Shown: piece by piece, positions 10,854 to 24,937 of the stretch
Position numbering within the stretch: position 1 is the stretch's first letter
Layout of the letters: each line of letters starts with the position of its first letter
Source: Paramecium tetraurelia
Lineage: Eukaryota > Ciliophora > Oligohymenophorea > Peniculida > Parameciidae
Direction: 5' to 3'
Assembly (NCBI RefSeq): GCF_000165425.1
Contig: NW_001799023.1
Location: 4,183 to 60,746 of the forward strand
DNA: 56,564 nt
The notes under the pieces: generated by a model
Seen by the model: the letters and a program-made list of their open reading frames with translations, nothing else
Databases searched by the model: none
What the model was told of the DNA's origin: nothing
Position numbers and translations under genes: made by a program

Positions 10854-11390
10854 TCACTTGAAAGCTTTAATTCCATCAAAATGTTTTATTTTTTCTGGTA
10901 TAATATTTGTGTATAAAATCCTATCACAAAACTTACTATCATCAGGACAAGTTTTTAATCTATACGGATTTGCTGGATAATTCAACTTCCGTTTTAATAC
11001 ATGCAGAGGTGTAAATTACTATTTTTATGGTAAAATTATTTGTTAAGGTGTTGCAATATTGTTAAAAGTTTCAATGTGAAATGATTTTGGAATAAATTGT
11101 CTTTTTCTTAATGGTTTTAATTCGTTTTCATTATGAAAGGACTTATTGATATAATTATGTCTCATTCCTTTTAATTATTTTGAGTTTTATTCAAAAGTGT
11201 CTATTTTTCTCAATTGAAAGGTGTTAAAATTGTTTTTCACTTCTATTTTCAGATTCTTACTCCTCAGGTTAACGCTTCTTGACAATAAATTCGAATAAGC
11301 CATTTTTGGAGAAAGGTTTTCAATCATTTCTATCTCCATCTAATCTAAATCAGTTTGAACACAACAATCTGTACTAGTTTTTTAATTCAT
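10854..11390 (-). CDS. Hypothetical basic protein
   Basis: An intronless frame of 178 residues from ATG 11388-11390 (MNQKTSTDCCVQTDLDQMEI) to TGA 10854-10856. It is basic and Asn/Lys/Phe rich, with stretches such as NELKPLRKRQFIPKSFHIET and HVLKRKLNYPANPYRLKTCP. There is no signal peptide, membrane helix or known domain. The frame beyond the start is also partly open upstream on the same strand (11391-11750), so an additional 5' exon cannot be excluded. Confidence 0.5.
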
Positions 11391-12078
11391 TATATAAATT
11401 TTATTAATATAATAATTCATTCTATAATTTACCTATCCATGATATCTTTAAAATCTAATAATTCATCCCATAATATTCCTTCTCTGTGTCGAATTATTCT
11501 CCTAAAAAAGATGAGAATTTACCCAAGTTGAATTAATATCTATAATGAGTGATCAAGTGAACTGTTGGTAGTATTGAGATTATTGATTAATACAATCTAC
11601 TCTATCTAAGATTGTCTATATTTAAAGTTCTTAGAAGAGAACATCACTAAAGAAGTCAAATTATATTATAATTAAAAGAAAGTGACTTTATATCTAAGAT
11701 AGTATTAATAATGAGAAGATTTTCAAAGTATTTTACATTATTAAAGTTGAGTTTTCAAACTTAACACTAGTGATAAAAAATATTGATCTTTACGCTATAG
11801 CAATCTACTGAACTTTGATGTTAGAGTAATCATGTCTTTATCGAAATATCCTCTATTCCTTATAGAAAGGAATTGAATAATTGGGAAATTAAGAGGGTTA
11901 CGTTAGAATTGATTCTTATGTTTTAATTAATTTACTGGTTACTTATAATAATAGAAACTGGGCTATTTTTGAAGTAGATCTAGTTCATTGTTACTTCAAT
12001 TTATTAAACAATATTATATTAAATAGGAGAGGAATTACATAGAATACGTTTGAAATAATTAATAATATATACAAATGA
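11391..12078 (+). other. Unresolved stretch with a short plus-strand ORF
   Basis: No gene could be assembled with confidence. The best piece is a plus-strand frame 11818-12078 (86 codons, MLEQSCLYRNILYSLQKGIE to TFEIINNIYK) that looks coding, and whose stop lies 3 bases from the end of the converging Cys-rich gene. A second coding-like piece (about 11585-11775, YNLLYLRLSIFKVLRREHHQ) lies upstream in another frame. They may be exons of one gene whose splice sites I could not settle, or a decaying gene. Part of the minus strand near 11400-11650 is open as well. Confidence 0.3.
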
Positions 12079-12081
12079 TAA

Positions 12082-15000
12082 TCACTATACACAATTAAAT
12101 TTATTTTTAATAAAATTAACTAAGGTTTTGAAATTATCCCACATTGAAATTAATATCTCTTTTAGCAAGAAAAACAGTTACAATATTATTGAAATGTAAA
12201 TGCAAAGCGCAATAACCCAGCCCAATATATAAATTTTTGAGTCTGCTAAAATTTAAAACCTATCTTAAAATGCAAATATTATTGTTATTCCTACTATTAG
12301 CAATATACAAAGGTCAGGAATAAAGTTTAAGATATATTGTTTTTTACTTATAAAAGGGTTACCCATCATTAACAACATCATATTTAATAAACAGGATAGG
12401 AAACAGACACTAGTTTAAAATATAGGAAAATTATATAGTAGGACGGTGGCAACTATGAAAATAGTTTTTCTGATTAGATTAACAAAAGAATAAATCATAG
12501 CAATCTTTGAATCCGTTTTTAGATCTTCATAAAAGCAACTATATCTCTGATAAAAATATTGATAATCTAGTTTCAATTGATGTGATGCAGATATAGAGTA
12601 TGAGAAACTCACGAAATAAAACAATATAACAATAGAACTCAAAGCCATTCCAATATTTACTTTAACTATTAAGTTATCAACTGTTTGTTAATTAGTAATT
12701 TGAAGAACAATTGCTAAGGCAATATCCAAATAACTCAATTATATAGTTTTGATCAGATTAGTTATGAAAGTGGCTTCAAAAAGAGTGCATTAAGAATACA
12801 AAGGTAATAGTATTTTTGGAATTTGATAGATATGAGTTTCTTATCTTAATTACTCTTATTTTTAATCCTGTTTTTAAATATTAATATGATAATCACTAAG
12901 TTAAAAGATTGTTTTTTTTTAATTGAAAACAATCAATTTCTTATAATACCTTTACATTATTCTCCTAATTGCTGAACAAATTAATTTAGTAACTATTACT
13001 TGAAATAGAAAGATTAAAACTATTTATATGTTATTAAAAAATAATGGGTCTACATCTTTTTCTGTAAACTTGGGTTAGGCTTGAAAATAATAATCATCTG
13101 AGGGTTAATTTAATAGGCTAATAGATGGAAAATTAATGACATTACTCCATTCTGCTTGCTAAAAGATGAGTCTTACATTTTCAGGATAGTTAACATTTAA
13201 GAAATAAAAGTTATTCATCCAACTCAGAATATCTAGGATAGCCCAAATAAATTTGAATCCTCCTACTAAAAAGGCCAAAGGAGCAAACGCTATTATTGAC
13301 GAAGACATGGCTTTTGAAGCTGCTGCCATTTTTTCGCCTTGTTCTTTTTATTCTTAACTCACATATACCTATCTTACTGGTACGATAATAACTTCTTATT
13401 AGAAATCTTCATCTAAAATCCGTTTTCTGTAATTCCCCTTATATTTGACAAAAATGTGGATCAAATTCGTTGTTTCAATTGTTTTGGAATATTACATGTT
13501 TATTTGACAGTTGTCGCCTGTTTCAATAACACTAAAATTGTATTCTGTTTGATTGAATTTTTCAACAGTTAATGCAGTAGCAGTACAGTTAATTGATTCC
13601 TAAGATTGATCAGCTACAATCGAATACTTATTATTATTAGAATAATTTAATTCTACTTAAATTTAGGGTTCATTGATGAAACTATTACTTTCAACATCAA
13701 AGAGAAAACCAGTTTCAATTTAGCATTCACTATTGCAGCCATCGTAATTAAGATTATTATAGTCATCACATTATTCTAAATTCGTTACAATTCCATCTCC
13801 ACACATTGATTCACAATCTTTAAGAGTGAAATTATAATAGAAACCTTCACTTTGATTGCATTCCTTTAGTTGATAGACTTCGTAATCAAAAGTGATGCAA
13901 TTTTTCGAAGTAGTAATGCAATCAATACAAATTTGATCACATTAAGAACAACTATTGTATTAATCAATAAAGTATCCTTCCTAGCACTTCTGGCATATTT
14001 GGATTTGATTCTGAAGTATGCATGTAATGCAATTGACATCTAAGCACCTTTCACAGGACTTAAATTAGAACACCTCGTTATATTAACAGAAGAAGCCCTC
14101 TTCAAGGAAGCAATTGTAGCATCCATCTCTTGGAAGGTCGTTATTATCATCGCATTATTCTTTTGAAATATCTAATATACCATCTCCACATGTAGCAATA
14201 CATTAATTATCTTCTAATAAATATCCTTATTAACACTATTCACACAAACCTTGATTACATTATCGGCAATTTTCATTACAATCATACTCACATTAATAAC
14301 ACCCGTCATATTGAATATCATTTGCATCATCACATTATTCTCCTTTAACTTATATTCCATCTCCACATATAGAATAACATCCAGTAAGGTTTTATAGCCA
14401 TCCTAATTCACATTAACAATCAAAGCATCCATCATCTCCATCCTCACATTATTCATTCTCTACTTTTATCTGATCACCACAAATGGTAATGATACACTCC
14501 TACAATTCATTTTAATAATATCCTTATTAACATGTATTACATTAGATAGAGTTACAATCTAAGCAGTTCTAATAGATATCTGAGCATTGATAACATTAAC
14601 TATTCTATTCTAAATTTGTTGTTATTATGTATGTGTAACCATTAACACATTAACATTGATTATTGATCAAAATTTATAGTGAATCAGGACAACTCAAGCA
14701 AAAATCATAATTAAATTAACATGATTCACATGGTTATTAGCATATTTAACAATTTAAAGCTGTATCTATATAGTAGCCAAAGGGACAGACACAAGTATTC
14801 TCAAGGAGATAATAATTATGATCTATGCAACTTAAACAATAGTCAGATATATTTAAACATTTCTCGCACTCCTTGGAACATTTAGAACATTTTTAGTTTG
14901 TAGAATAATAACCATCAGGACATTTACATTCTTCACTCTCTAAGTAAAATAGACTTATTCTATCGCATTCATTACAAATATCTACATTGTCTTAACAATC

Positions 15001-16186
15001 CAAACATGGATACTCACATGGCAAACAATAAGTTAGGGAATCTGCAGTCTTTCCATACCCTTTTTTACATATTAGACATTTATCAATATTACAAATGGCA
15101 CATGAACTATCGCATTATTAACACACTGTATAGTTTGGATCGAAATAATACCCTTATTTACAAATGCATTAATGCAATTCATTGATTTCTTTATTAATAT
15201 CTACACATGAATCACAATTATAGACATTATTGGAACAAGTCATACAATCAGAATTGCACTATAAGCAAACCAAAGAATCAAGACTTAAATATCCTGGCTT
15301 GCATATACAGGCTCCATTTATTACGTTTTGATTGATGTCAGTACAGGATGTACAAAATGTAGTGGATTAAGTACATGTCAAACAAGGATTGACACAAATT
15401 TCACAATGAGTCAGTATTTGCACGTATCCATTATTGCATATACATTGATTTTATCCATTCAAAGTTTAATTAATATCTGAACATGATAAGCAATTAGTAG
15501 CAGAAAATTCACATGTGGAACAAGGTAATTGGCACATTTGACAACTTTAATTAATTTCATACTATCCACCAAGACATTTACACGTATTGCTATCAGCATA
15601 ATAATTATATGTGGAAATGCAAGACATACATTTATTTTCATTATCGATGCAACTTAAACAAGGAAGTGCACAGGCTTAACAATTATTAAGAGAATTCTTG
15701 AAATATCCATCTTTGCAGATACACTATGAATTACTCACAACCATTCCTATTGGATCATTACATGATTGACATTTCGTTGAACTTTGATTGCAAGTCTAAC
15801 AAGGTGCTGTGCATTGCTAGCATGCCTAATTAATGTCCGCATAGTAACCGACTGCACAAGTAATGCATGTTGTATGTGAATTACAACTTGTACAATTTTG
15901 TGGACATTGTAAAATACACTAATTATTTTATAGAATATAGTATGGTTAACATTATGAACATGATGTCGATGATGAACATACTTAGCATCCAATAAGGCAT
16001 TGCTGACAAGATAAAAAATATTAATAATAACCCTAATCGCAACTCCAACAATCACTGATTAAACCACATGTTTTACAACCAATAGGACATCCATTGCCTA
16101 AATACTCTAGATGATGTACTTTTATTATTAAAACAGACAAGTGTCAAGACAATCATCGTGAAACTTTAGGCTCTTTTGGTTTTCAT
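12082..16186 (-). CDS. Large Cys-rich (furin-like repeat) surface protein with C-terminal membrane region
   Basis: ATG 16184-16186 starts a signal peptide (MKTKRAQSFTMIVLTLVCFN). A 22-nt intron at 16098-16119 then joins to the first Cys-rich repeat (CPIGCKTCGLISDCWSC). The remaining frame is open to TGA 12082-12084, giving 1360 residues. Roughly residues 30-880 are tandem CxxC and CxxxC repeats of the growth-factor-receptor/furin-like type common in ciliate surface proteins. A membrane-proximal stalk and several hydrophobic helices follow in the C-terminal 400 residues (SSSIIAFAPLAFLVGGFKFI, IVLIFLFQVIVTKLIC, MALSSIVILFYFVSF, FIPDLCILLIVGITIIFAF, WVIALCIYISIILQLFFLL). It is likely a plasma- or ciliary-membrane protein. 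Ligand and role are unknown. Confidence 0.75.
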
Positions 16187-16678
16187 ATTTAAAAGATTTA
16201 GTTTAATAATATTATATTGATTTGAAATTTTTTAATTTATGCTAATTTAATTGTTCTTTCAATTAAAATGAATTAATAATGTCATTAATTAATACTCTGT
16301 TTTTATTAATCAAGGAGAAAAGCACTATTTTTAAAATTTTATTAGGAATATAGTACGAACCATTATATGTTTATTTAGAATGAATTTATGATTCAAAATT
16401 TTTTAAATAAAAGACTGCAATTATAAAAAGAAGTATTTTTTTATATCTACACAAATTAAATTAATATTTATATCCAGTTAGCTTGATTAATTGCAAACAC
16501 AATGCTGTGTTTCTATTCAATAAATTGCATTTAAATTTTTAGTTCAAATAAATAAGCTACTTAATCTATGATAAAGGGAATATAATAAATATTATCTTTT
16601 GTGTAGAGGTACAAAATATTAGTATTAAATTTATAATAATGATGTTACTATTTTCATAATTATTATTAATTTAAAAAT
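16187..16678. other. AT-rich intergenic region between divergent genes
   Basis: No open frame or RNA gene stands out. The sequence is dominated by A/T runs. It separates the starts of the Cys-rich protein gene (minus) and the casein kinase gene (plus), so both promoters should lie here, but no recognisable element can be named. Confidence 0.5.
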
Positions 16679-17919
<1,241 letters not shown>

Positions 17920-18044
17920 TTAATGATAAATATATATATATTAATAAATGAGATAAGTGTTCATAAATTTTGATGATATTTTGGAACTGAAAAATGTCAA
18001 TGAGATTAATTTTGGTAATGATGTAAATATTTATTATTGATTCA

Positions 18045-18381
18045 TCATGCTTTTAATAAACTCTAATATTCTTGTTCTTTCTTTTTCTATATTTCCTCTA
18101 CTATTAATCTAAAGATTTCCCTATTTAATTATTACTTATCAATACACTTTCTTTTATAAGGCTTCAATTTGTAAGAATTCATCTTGCATTTGCATACATT
18201 ATTTTATTTACAGATTTACTTTATCTGTATTTTCTTCGACTGCCTAATGGAGATCGTTGGCTGATGTCTTCATTAGATCAGACAATTAAATATTATTAAT
18301 AGTCAACTTTCTCATGTTCAATTATGATTTGATGAGCAATTCTTATAATTCTTCCTAAAATATTTTCAATTGATTTTCCAT
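18045..18381 (-). CDS. Small coiled-coil protein
   Basis: ATG 18379-18381 to TGA 18045-18047; removing a 25-nt intron at 18121-18145 gives 103 residues (MENQLKIFQEELQELLIKSQ, ending IQKKKEQEYQSLLKA). Heptad-like Leu/Ile spacing predicts a nearly continuous coiled coil. It is too short and generic to assign; subunits of kinetochore, BLOC-like or ciliary complexes share this look. It lies between the convergent CK1 gene and the divergent kinase at 18483, and its start is 102 bases from that kinase's start. Confidence 0.55.
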
Positions 18382-18482
18382 TATAAATTAGTTTGTAATT
18401 ATAAATATATATTTCTTATGTATTTAACATCAAATGAAAAAGATGTATATAAATTTATTTGCTTACTATTTTATTATTAAAA

Positions 18483-19684
18483 ATGTATAAAATAATCTAA
18501 AAATTAGGAGATGGTGTTTTTGGTAGTGTTACAAAAGCCTTGGATGAAAGAACTCATGAATTTGTTGCAATCAAATCATATCGAGACAACTCCATCAAAG
18601 ATGAATCCAAAATTAAGGAAATTCAAATCCTTAAAAAACTAAATCATCCAAACATCATAAAACTCAGGGATGTCATCAAATAAAACAAAACAATCGCCAT
18701 CGTACTTGATTTCTCAGAACGAAACCTGCTATAATACTATAAATCTGTCAAGGAAAAGAATAGAACTCTATGTGAATAGCAAATCTAAAGTATTGTATAC
18801 TAAATTGCTTGTGCCTTAAATTATTTGCATAGTCAAGGCTATTTACATCGGTATCACAATTGATTAATAGTAGAGATTTAAAACCAGAAAATATTATGAT
18901 TTAAGACAATGGCATAGTCAAATTAATAGACTTTGGATAAGTTACATATCAAAATGAGATCCATACTGATTATGTTTCCACTCGATGGTATCGGGTATAT
19001 TATAATAATGATTGATTTTAGTCTCCAGAACAAATCAAGTAAGAAATATACAATCAAGAAGTAGATATTTGGGCCTTAGGTTGCATTCTTGCAGAATTGT
19101 ATCTCCTGAACCCCTTAATACCTGGGACTACGGAAATTGATTAGCTATATTAGATCTAAAATCTCAATCTGAACCAACACCAGAAACTGATTCCTATGCA
19201 ACCCTTGGATCTAATTAAAGGTATGCTTGAAGAGGATCCACACTAAAGAATAACCGCAGCAGAAATTTTGCAATCAAATTGGTTATCTTAGCCATTCAAA
19301 TTTTTACCAAAAGAGTTGGAATTAAAAGATGATACTAAATACTTGATAAGTCCTCAATAAACTCCTGCAAAGGCTCTATAAGTGTTTGGAAGACAAGAAA
19401 ATAATCAAAATCATATAACTCACCATACCAAACCAAACTTTAACTTTTCTTAAAACCCTGTTTCTAATAATGTTGATGATGACTTAGACTGCGGGTATGT
19501 ACCTTCTTATGTCTCCTCATTATAAGGTACAAGTAAAAAGAGATAAATAAGATTATAAGCTGATGAATAATAAAACTCATAGCGATAATTGTCAGATCTA
19601 CAATAACAATATCAAATTGCGAGCACGAATAATTAATCATAACAAAATACTAAAAACTATTATTCAAAACCGTATATATTTTGA
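18483..19684 (+). CDS. MAK/ICK/MOK-like ciliary protein kinase (RCK family)
   Basis: ATG 18483-18485 to TGA 19682-19684. Introns at 18851-18873 (23 nt) and 18995-19021 (27 nt, with an in-frame TGA) give 383 residues. Motifs: Gly loop [17 protein letters not shown] lysine, catalytic loop [13 protein letters not shown] (split by intron 1), DFG in KLIDFGQ, and activation segment [16 protein letters not shown]. The TDY phosphorylation motif and the downstream [20 protein letters not shown] with TTEIDQLYQI match the RCK family (MAK, ICK, MOK), which controls cilium length and intraflagellar transport. The C-terminal 130 residues are Gln/Asn rich and disordered. Family assignment is good; the exact subfamily is open. 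Confidence 0.85.
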
Positions 19685-19798
19685 TTATATTTATGTTAGA
19701 TAATTAAACTCCTAGAAAAAATTTGGAAATCAAGCAGAGATTTATTGAATAAATATATATATTTATGATGTAAATCAAAAAAGAATGAAAAGCTTAGT

Positions 19799-20766
19799 TC
19801 ATTTAGTTAAATGTTTTTTGAGTATCACAACAATGTCATCAGTAATCTATGTTTGATTAGTTAATTGAAGCTTTTTAGTAAATTCTACAGGTAGGAATGA
19901 GCAACTTGCTCTATGTGATTCTAGCAATCCACAATACTTAAATGCTTTAGCCACTAATTCTGAACAAAAGAAACTTTCATTAGATTTAGAGGGACTTAAA
20001 CTCTTTTATCTAAAGAGCTTACTGAAAGTTACTTCATATTTCTTTCCATGAACTTGTTGTAGGAATTCAATCAACTTTTTCTCTATTTTTATTCTATCAA
20101 CACCAATCAGTTTTCTTATTGCCAGTCTAAAATCGTACAAATTTTAGATTACTTCTCATAAAGGTCATTAATTTCAATGAATTATGACCATTCTATAAAT
20201 GTCACTCCTGTGTCTGCATTGGCATCGAATACAAAGAGATATTTGTTAGCCATCTTAATTGCGATAGCCACATGATCATATTTAGTATTTGTAAATACTC
20301 TCTATAATTTTGCCCCTGTGTTATCGGTTTCAAAAAGAAGGACATCTCCAGATTCTACTATTTTTAAAAAGTACTCTTCTGAAATCACATCAATTCCAAA
20401 GTATTTTGATACTTCTTATAATTATAATTTATTTTTTGGATGATTTCTGTGTCTATCTAACACAATATTTAAACATCCAATCCACATCTTAGCCTCAACA
20501 GCATCTTTAGCTTAGTAAATGAGAATCTGATTTAATTGAGGGAACTATATTTTAATAATCTATTTTTCCTGTAAGATATTGAATTCAAATTCCTTTAGAG
20601 ATATGACTCTAATCAATAAAGTTTGTTGTTCGTCATTAAATTCCCTTATTGACTGTCTTGTGAGTTGGACATAAATCTTCTTATTTTAGTATAACCATCC
20701 TTCTTTAACCGTCTAGTTTCCATCTATATAACTATCAAATAAGTTAGAAGTGCTCTTTCCCACCAT
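19799..20766 (-). CDS. PH domain plus permuted papain-like (YiiX/NlpC-P60 type) hydrolase
   Basis: ATG 20764-20766 to TGA 19799-19801 with one 26-nt intron at 20127-20152, giving 313 residues. Residues about 15-115 look like a PH domain (VKEGWLYQNKKIYVQLTRQS to the final helix AVEAKMWIGCL). Residues about 140-295 resemble permuted NlpC/P60 thiol hydrolases of the YaeF/YiiX group: SGDVLLFETDNTGAKLQRVF, then the His strand YDHVAIAIK, and later FFCSELVAKAFKYCG carrying the putative nucleophile Cys. Bacterial relatives act on lipids or peptides; eukaryotic substrates are mostly unknown. The PH domain suggests recruitment to phosphoinositide membranes (inference). Confidence 0.75.
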
Positions 20767-21158
20767 TTTTATCTTATATTAATGCAAAGACTTACTGGAG
20801 TAGATAAGATGATTGTTTATTATTATCTCTGAGATTATCTCTTAAACTTTTCAGGGGAGCATTCAGATTTTGAATACTATTCAGGGGTAATGATTACTCT
20901 GTTTTATATTGAGAGGGATCTCTTTTTGATATCTGACATTAGGAAATTAGAGAATAAATTAAATACAGAAATTATATTTATTTTGACATTTTTATAGTTT
21001 ATCTTGATTGAATTGTATAATTTGAGCAATTGTCTTTGGATACATAAATAGTGGTAGTCATGTAGGATAGATTTAATTTATAAGGAATAATAGAAAAGTA
21101 TTTAACTAATAATGATTGTGATGGCGTAATTGTGTTATATATATATAAATTTAATTAG
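20767..21158. other. Intergenic region between divergent genes
   Basis: About 390 AT-rich bases between the starts of the PH/papain-like gene and the SAXO-like gene. TGA occurs in all frames at short spacing. No structural RNA or repeat was recognised. It presumably holds two divergent promoters. Confidence 0.45.
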
Positions 21159-22416
21159 ATGATTATTGATGATAAAATCCAAAAGATCTTAACATCAAAT
21201 GATTTCTAAAGAGCAAGTGACAGATAAAAATTATCCCTATCTGAGTTTAATGAGTAAAGCAATAAGAGCAATGTTACAAGTTAATCTAAGCCAAAAAAGA
21301 GAAGAGTTGTAAAATTGAAAAATCAATTGTTGTCTTCTCATGTAAGTCCAGACATACAGAAACTATATTATCAATCCTAGAAAATTGAGACAGAATAATA
21401 AAGAGGAGGAGAAAAGATAATCAATGAGGAGCAGAGGCAGATTACATTACCTTAGCTGCAAAAGAAGGAGTAAGCGATATCAGAACAGTCATCTAAGACC
21501 AATCTGAATGATCTTATTATGAGTATCCAAGAGATATTCCCACCTGATCATTAACTTTGGAGGGATCTCTAAGTTGGTGATTAAAGTATCGAGGATGTAA
21601 TTGTATAGAATCAAGATTACTTTTCAGATTTATTAAGTATGAAATATCTTATAATAAGTATTGTATATGTAGGAGATGCAGATTCAATCCTTGAAGAACA
21701 AGAAACTTGGATGTAAAGGTAAATACAGTACATAATACACTGATGATTACAATGATAAATATATGAAAGATTCAACTTACATTAACCGATGGATTTATGA
21801 GAAAGCAAAACAATCGGTTTCATTTTTGTAGAATTCAAGCACATATAATGTAAAAAATCTTACCCATAAATTAGTAACATTTTGTACCTCAAAAATTCGA
21901 GAAATCAGACAATTTTAAGCCTGATCATTTACCTAATCAGAATACAATGTCATGTTTGTCATCCTACACAGCCAATTATAGAGATTGGAAAAAGTAATAT
22001 CATGGTATCATTGGACCATTCTATGTAAAAAGTGATAAGAAGTTACCATTTATTGCTGAGACTAATTATTCTCGTAATTTTGTGACTCAGAAATATGAAA
22101 AACTAGATCCTATTATCCCTAAACCTCTGTATTTTATACTTATAACTTAAATAGAGGACCATTTCCAGTCGAATCTCAATCTTTGGTTCGTCAAACTACT
22201 CATAAGGCTCAATTCTCGTTGCCATAGAAATTAATAGAGAATTAATCATTGACTAGTCCTCGAAATGTAGAATTAAAAGGTTTTGATGGATATCAACCTC
22301 ACTTCAATAAACAATAGTAATCACCATAAGTGATGAATTCGTTTGCTGATCGATTCTTCCATTCTTCAGTTGTATAGTAATTGATGAAAAAGAATCAGAA
22401 ACAAATTATCAATTGA
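21159..22416 (+). CDS. SAXO/MAP6-like axonemal microtubule protein
   Basis: ATG 21159-21161 to TGA 22414-22416. Introns at 21637-21658 (22 nt), 21850-21874 (25 nt) and 22129-22154 (26 nt) give 394 residues. The N-terminal 170 residues are basic and Gln rich. The C-terminal half repeats short Tyr/Phe motifs: KYSTQYTDDYNDKY, STYNQHFVPQKF, SSYTANYRDWKKQY, ETNYSRNFVTQKY and GYQPHFNKQ, each followed by a Pro- or Lys-containing spacer. This resembles the Mn repeats of SAXO proteins, which line the inside of ciliary doublets or centriolar microtubules. The assignment rests on pattern only; a general microtubule inner protein is the safer description. Confidence 0.5.
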
Positions 22417-22434
22417 TTTATTATAAATAATAAT

Positions 22435-24911
22435 ATGTCTGTAAGAATCAAATACACTAGCATAATAGAAGCTACGACTGGATTGAAATCGTTGAGTTTA
22501 TCAAAAAAGAACATATTAGCTTTAGGGAGTGGTGAAGAAGAAGATTGGTTGCTATTAAATGAAGTGGATGCACAATTTAATTTGCATCCTATATAAATTG
22601 GCAAAATGGAAAAGAGAATGATCTCTCAATTAACATGGTCTCCATCAGGACTCTATTTGGCAACAAGTAATGATAAATTGATTGTTTGGTAATTCAATGG
22701 CGGCAATTTGTCTATATATCGAACCTATTAAGGACATAAATTGGAAATTACTGCATTGTGTTGGTCCCCTGATGATTAAAGAATAGCCACGGCCTCATTA
22801 GATGGAAACATCTTTATTTATCATATTAAATAGGATGGAATTCAACATAAAATAGATTGCGGTTAAAAAACAGTTGGCATATGTTGGGATCCCTTTGACA
22901 AATACATTGTTTCCTTGAAATTTGACAATACAGTATTCACTTATTTTATAAAAGGTCAATTTTTATAAACTTGATAATTGGAAACAAGAAATCACAGTTT
23001 CCCTCCAAATACAAGGCAAACAATGCACAACCAAAAGAGAAGATAGGAAATTAGATTGGAGTGTAGATTGCAGATATTTGGCAGTTCCAAATTTAGATGA
23101 TAAAGTATGGATTACTTTTAGTTTTAGACCATTCCAACAGTGGCTATCTTGGATAGAAACCAGAATTTTTAAGTTGTAAGAACTATAGTTGGTCCATTCT
23201 CATCAATCAATGTTGTTAGATTTTCACCAATGTTATTTAAGAATTCTAATTCTAATGACTATTTTAGTGTCTTTGCTATTGGAGATAATGATGGTAATAT
23301 CAGTTTATGGTAAATAAATGAGAATCAAGTTGATGAACAACCATTTCTCTTAGTGAAGGGTCATAAGAAGGCAGGAGAACTAATAGAGGATATTACATGG
23401 AATCAATAGGGAACTGTTTTAATGGCTACAACCTCCAAAAAATATATAATTGTTGTTGATTTTCAAATGAGTTTAGGTTAAGTGTTGACTGAAAATGAGA
23501 AATAGTAAGCAATTAAAAGTCTTTATGGGGATCTTAAAAACACTATCAAATAAATTCGGTTTTATTAACCAAAAATTAATAATGATAATATCAAATTCGC
23601 AGATATGCAGTTGGAAAAAATTAATGTGTAAGATGAATTGAAAAATCAAATTCCTGATAGCACAATCCAATAAAGGGAAATTCCTAAATAAACCCAAACC
23701 TAATTTAAGTAGGTTATTGTAGATGGCAAAAAAAAATTAATTCCTCTTGATGTGAATTCATCAGAACCAGTTATCAAGAAGGTTGAATAACAGTAACCAT
23801 TGCTTGTTATTTCATAATATGAAGTATTACCTAAGAGTTACTCGTTTTAAATGAATAATAAAACTCTCCTATTGGAAGTTCAAAAATAATAGTAAAGAAT
23901 ATTCAATTAAGCTGTCTATGGAACTTTAATTAGATGTATTGAAAATAACACGCCAAAATGGATTGATTATGTAGAGGGTTAAGTAAAGACCATTCAATAT
24001 AATGATGACCTTATTATCATATATACTGACTAAGCTTTACTTTACATTGAGAATCATAAAGGAATGAGATAGGAAGCGCCATTTATCTTGCCTTTCTTAA
24101 GTTAGATTGTTCTTAGTCCCAAAAATCATATCTTATGTCTTCAAAACACTGGAGAATTTAAAGTCATCAATTTAAATTCAAAAACTATTTCTTATGAAGG
24201 AGACATCAAAATCCTTATGTAATATGTCTATGAATGGATGGATAAGAAGTAATTGTTGAATGATGATGAGAAGAAAGGCAAATAAAGCATTGACCCATTA
24301 ATAAAAGCAAATCTGAAGATTGATACTGAAGGATACCCATTAGTTGAATTTCTATTTAAGGATTATTGTGTTTACACTTATCATAAGTAATTGAGATAAT
24401 GGATCAAAACTAAATAAATTGATGTGAAGTATTCATTATTTATATTAAATAGCAATCAAAATTAGGATATCAAGAATTTAAAGAAATTTAATTTTAATTA
24501 ATACTAAACTCCTCCTTATAATGACGCTTAGATATATAAAAGATTAATTTAAAAGACCACTATTGAAGATGCAATAAATGATATTTAATAAATATCGAAA
24601 TTGGAAGAACAATTAAAAATATTTTGGTCAGATGGAGATATTAAAACGTATGAGAAAGCATTATATACTTATATTAAGAAAGTAATTTGAGAATTTAAAC
24701 TAAATAGTTATGCGATACTTGGCCAAATAATCAAGAGAAATTGTCAAATATTATTGAAACAATGATTACTAACCAAAATTCAGCTGAGTACAAATATTTG
24801 AAAGAACGAGTTTAGGATATGGAAGAACTAAAGAAAAAAATAATTTATATCCTACAGCAATTTCCATAAACTAGAGATTTAATATTGTGTCTTTTTCCAG
24901 ATCATTTCTGA
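22435..24911 (+). CDS. HIRA: HIRA-like histone chaperone, WD40 protein
   Basis: ATG 22435-22437 to TGA 24909-24911. Introns 22933-22954 (22 nt), 23105-23127 (23 nt) and 24682-24707 (26 nt) give 801 residues in one frame. The N-terminal 350 residues form a WD40 propeller: ISQLTWSPSGLYLATSNDKL, ITALCWSPDDQRIATASLDG, VGICWDPFDKYIVSLKFDN, VVRFSPMLF, FAIGDNDGNISLWQ and IEDITWNQQGTVLMATTSKK. The order and spacing match HIRA/Hir1, including the block RKLDWSVDCRYLAVPN and SLYGD closing the propeller. The C-terminal half corresponds to the HIRA C-terminal domain and ends in a helical tail. HIRA deposits H3-H4 independently of replication; a divergent H3 gene lies 11 kb away. Confidence 0.85.
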
Positions 24912-24937
24912 GTATATATAAATTATATAGATAAATA

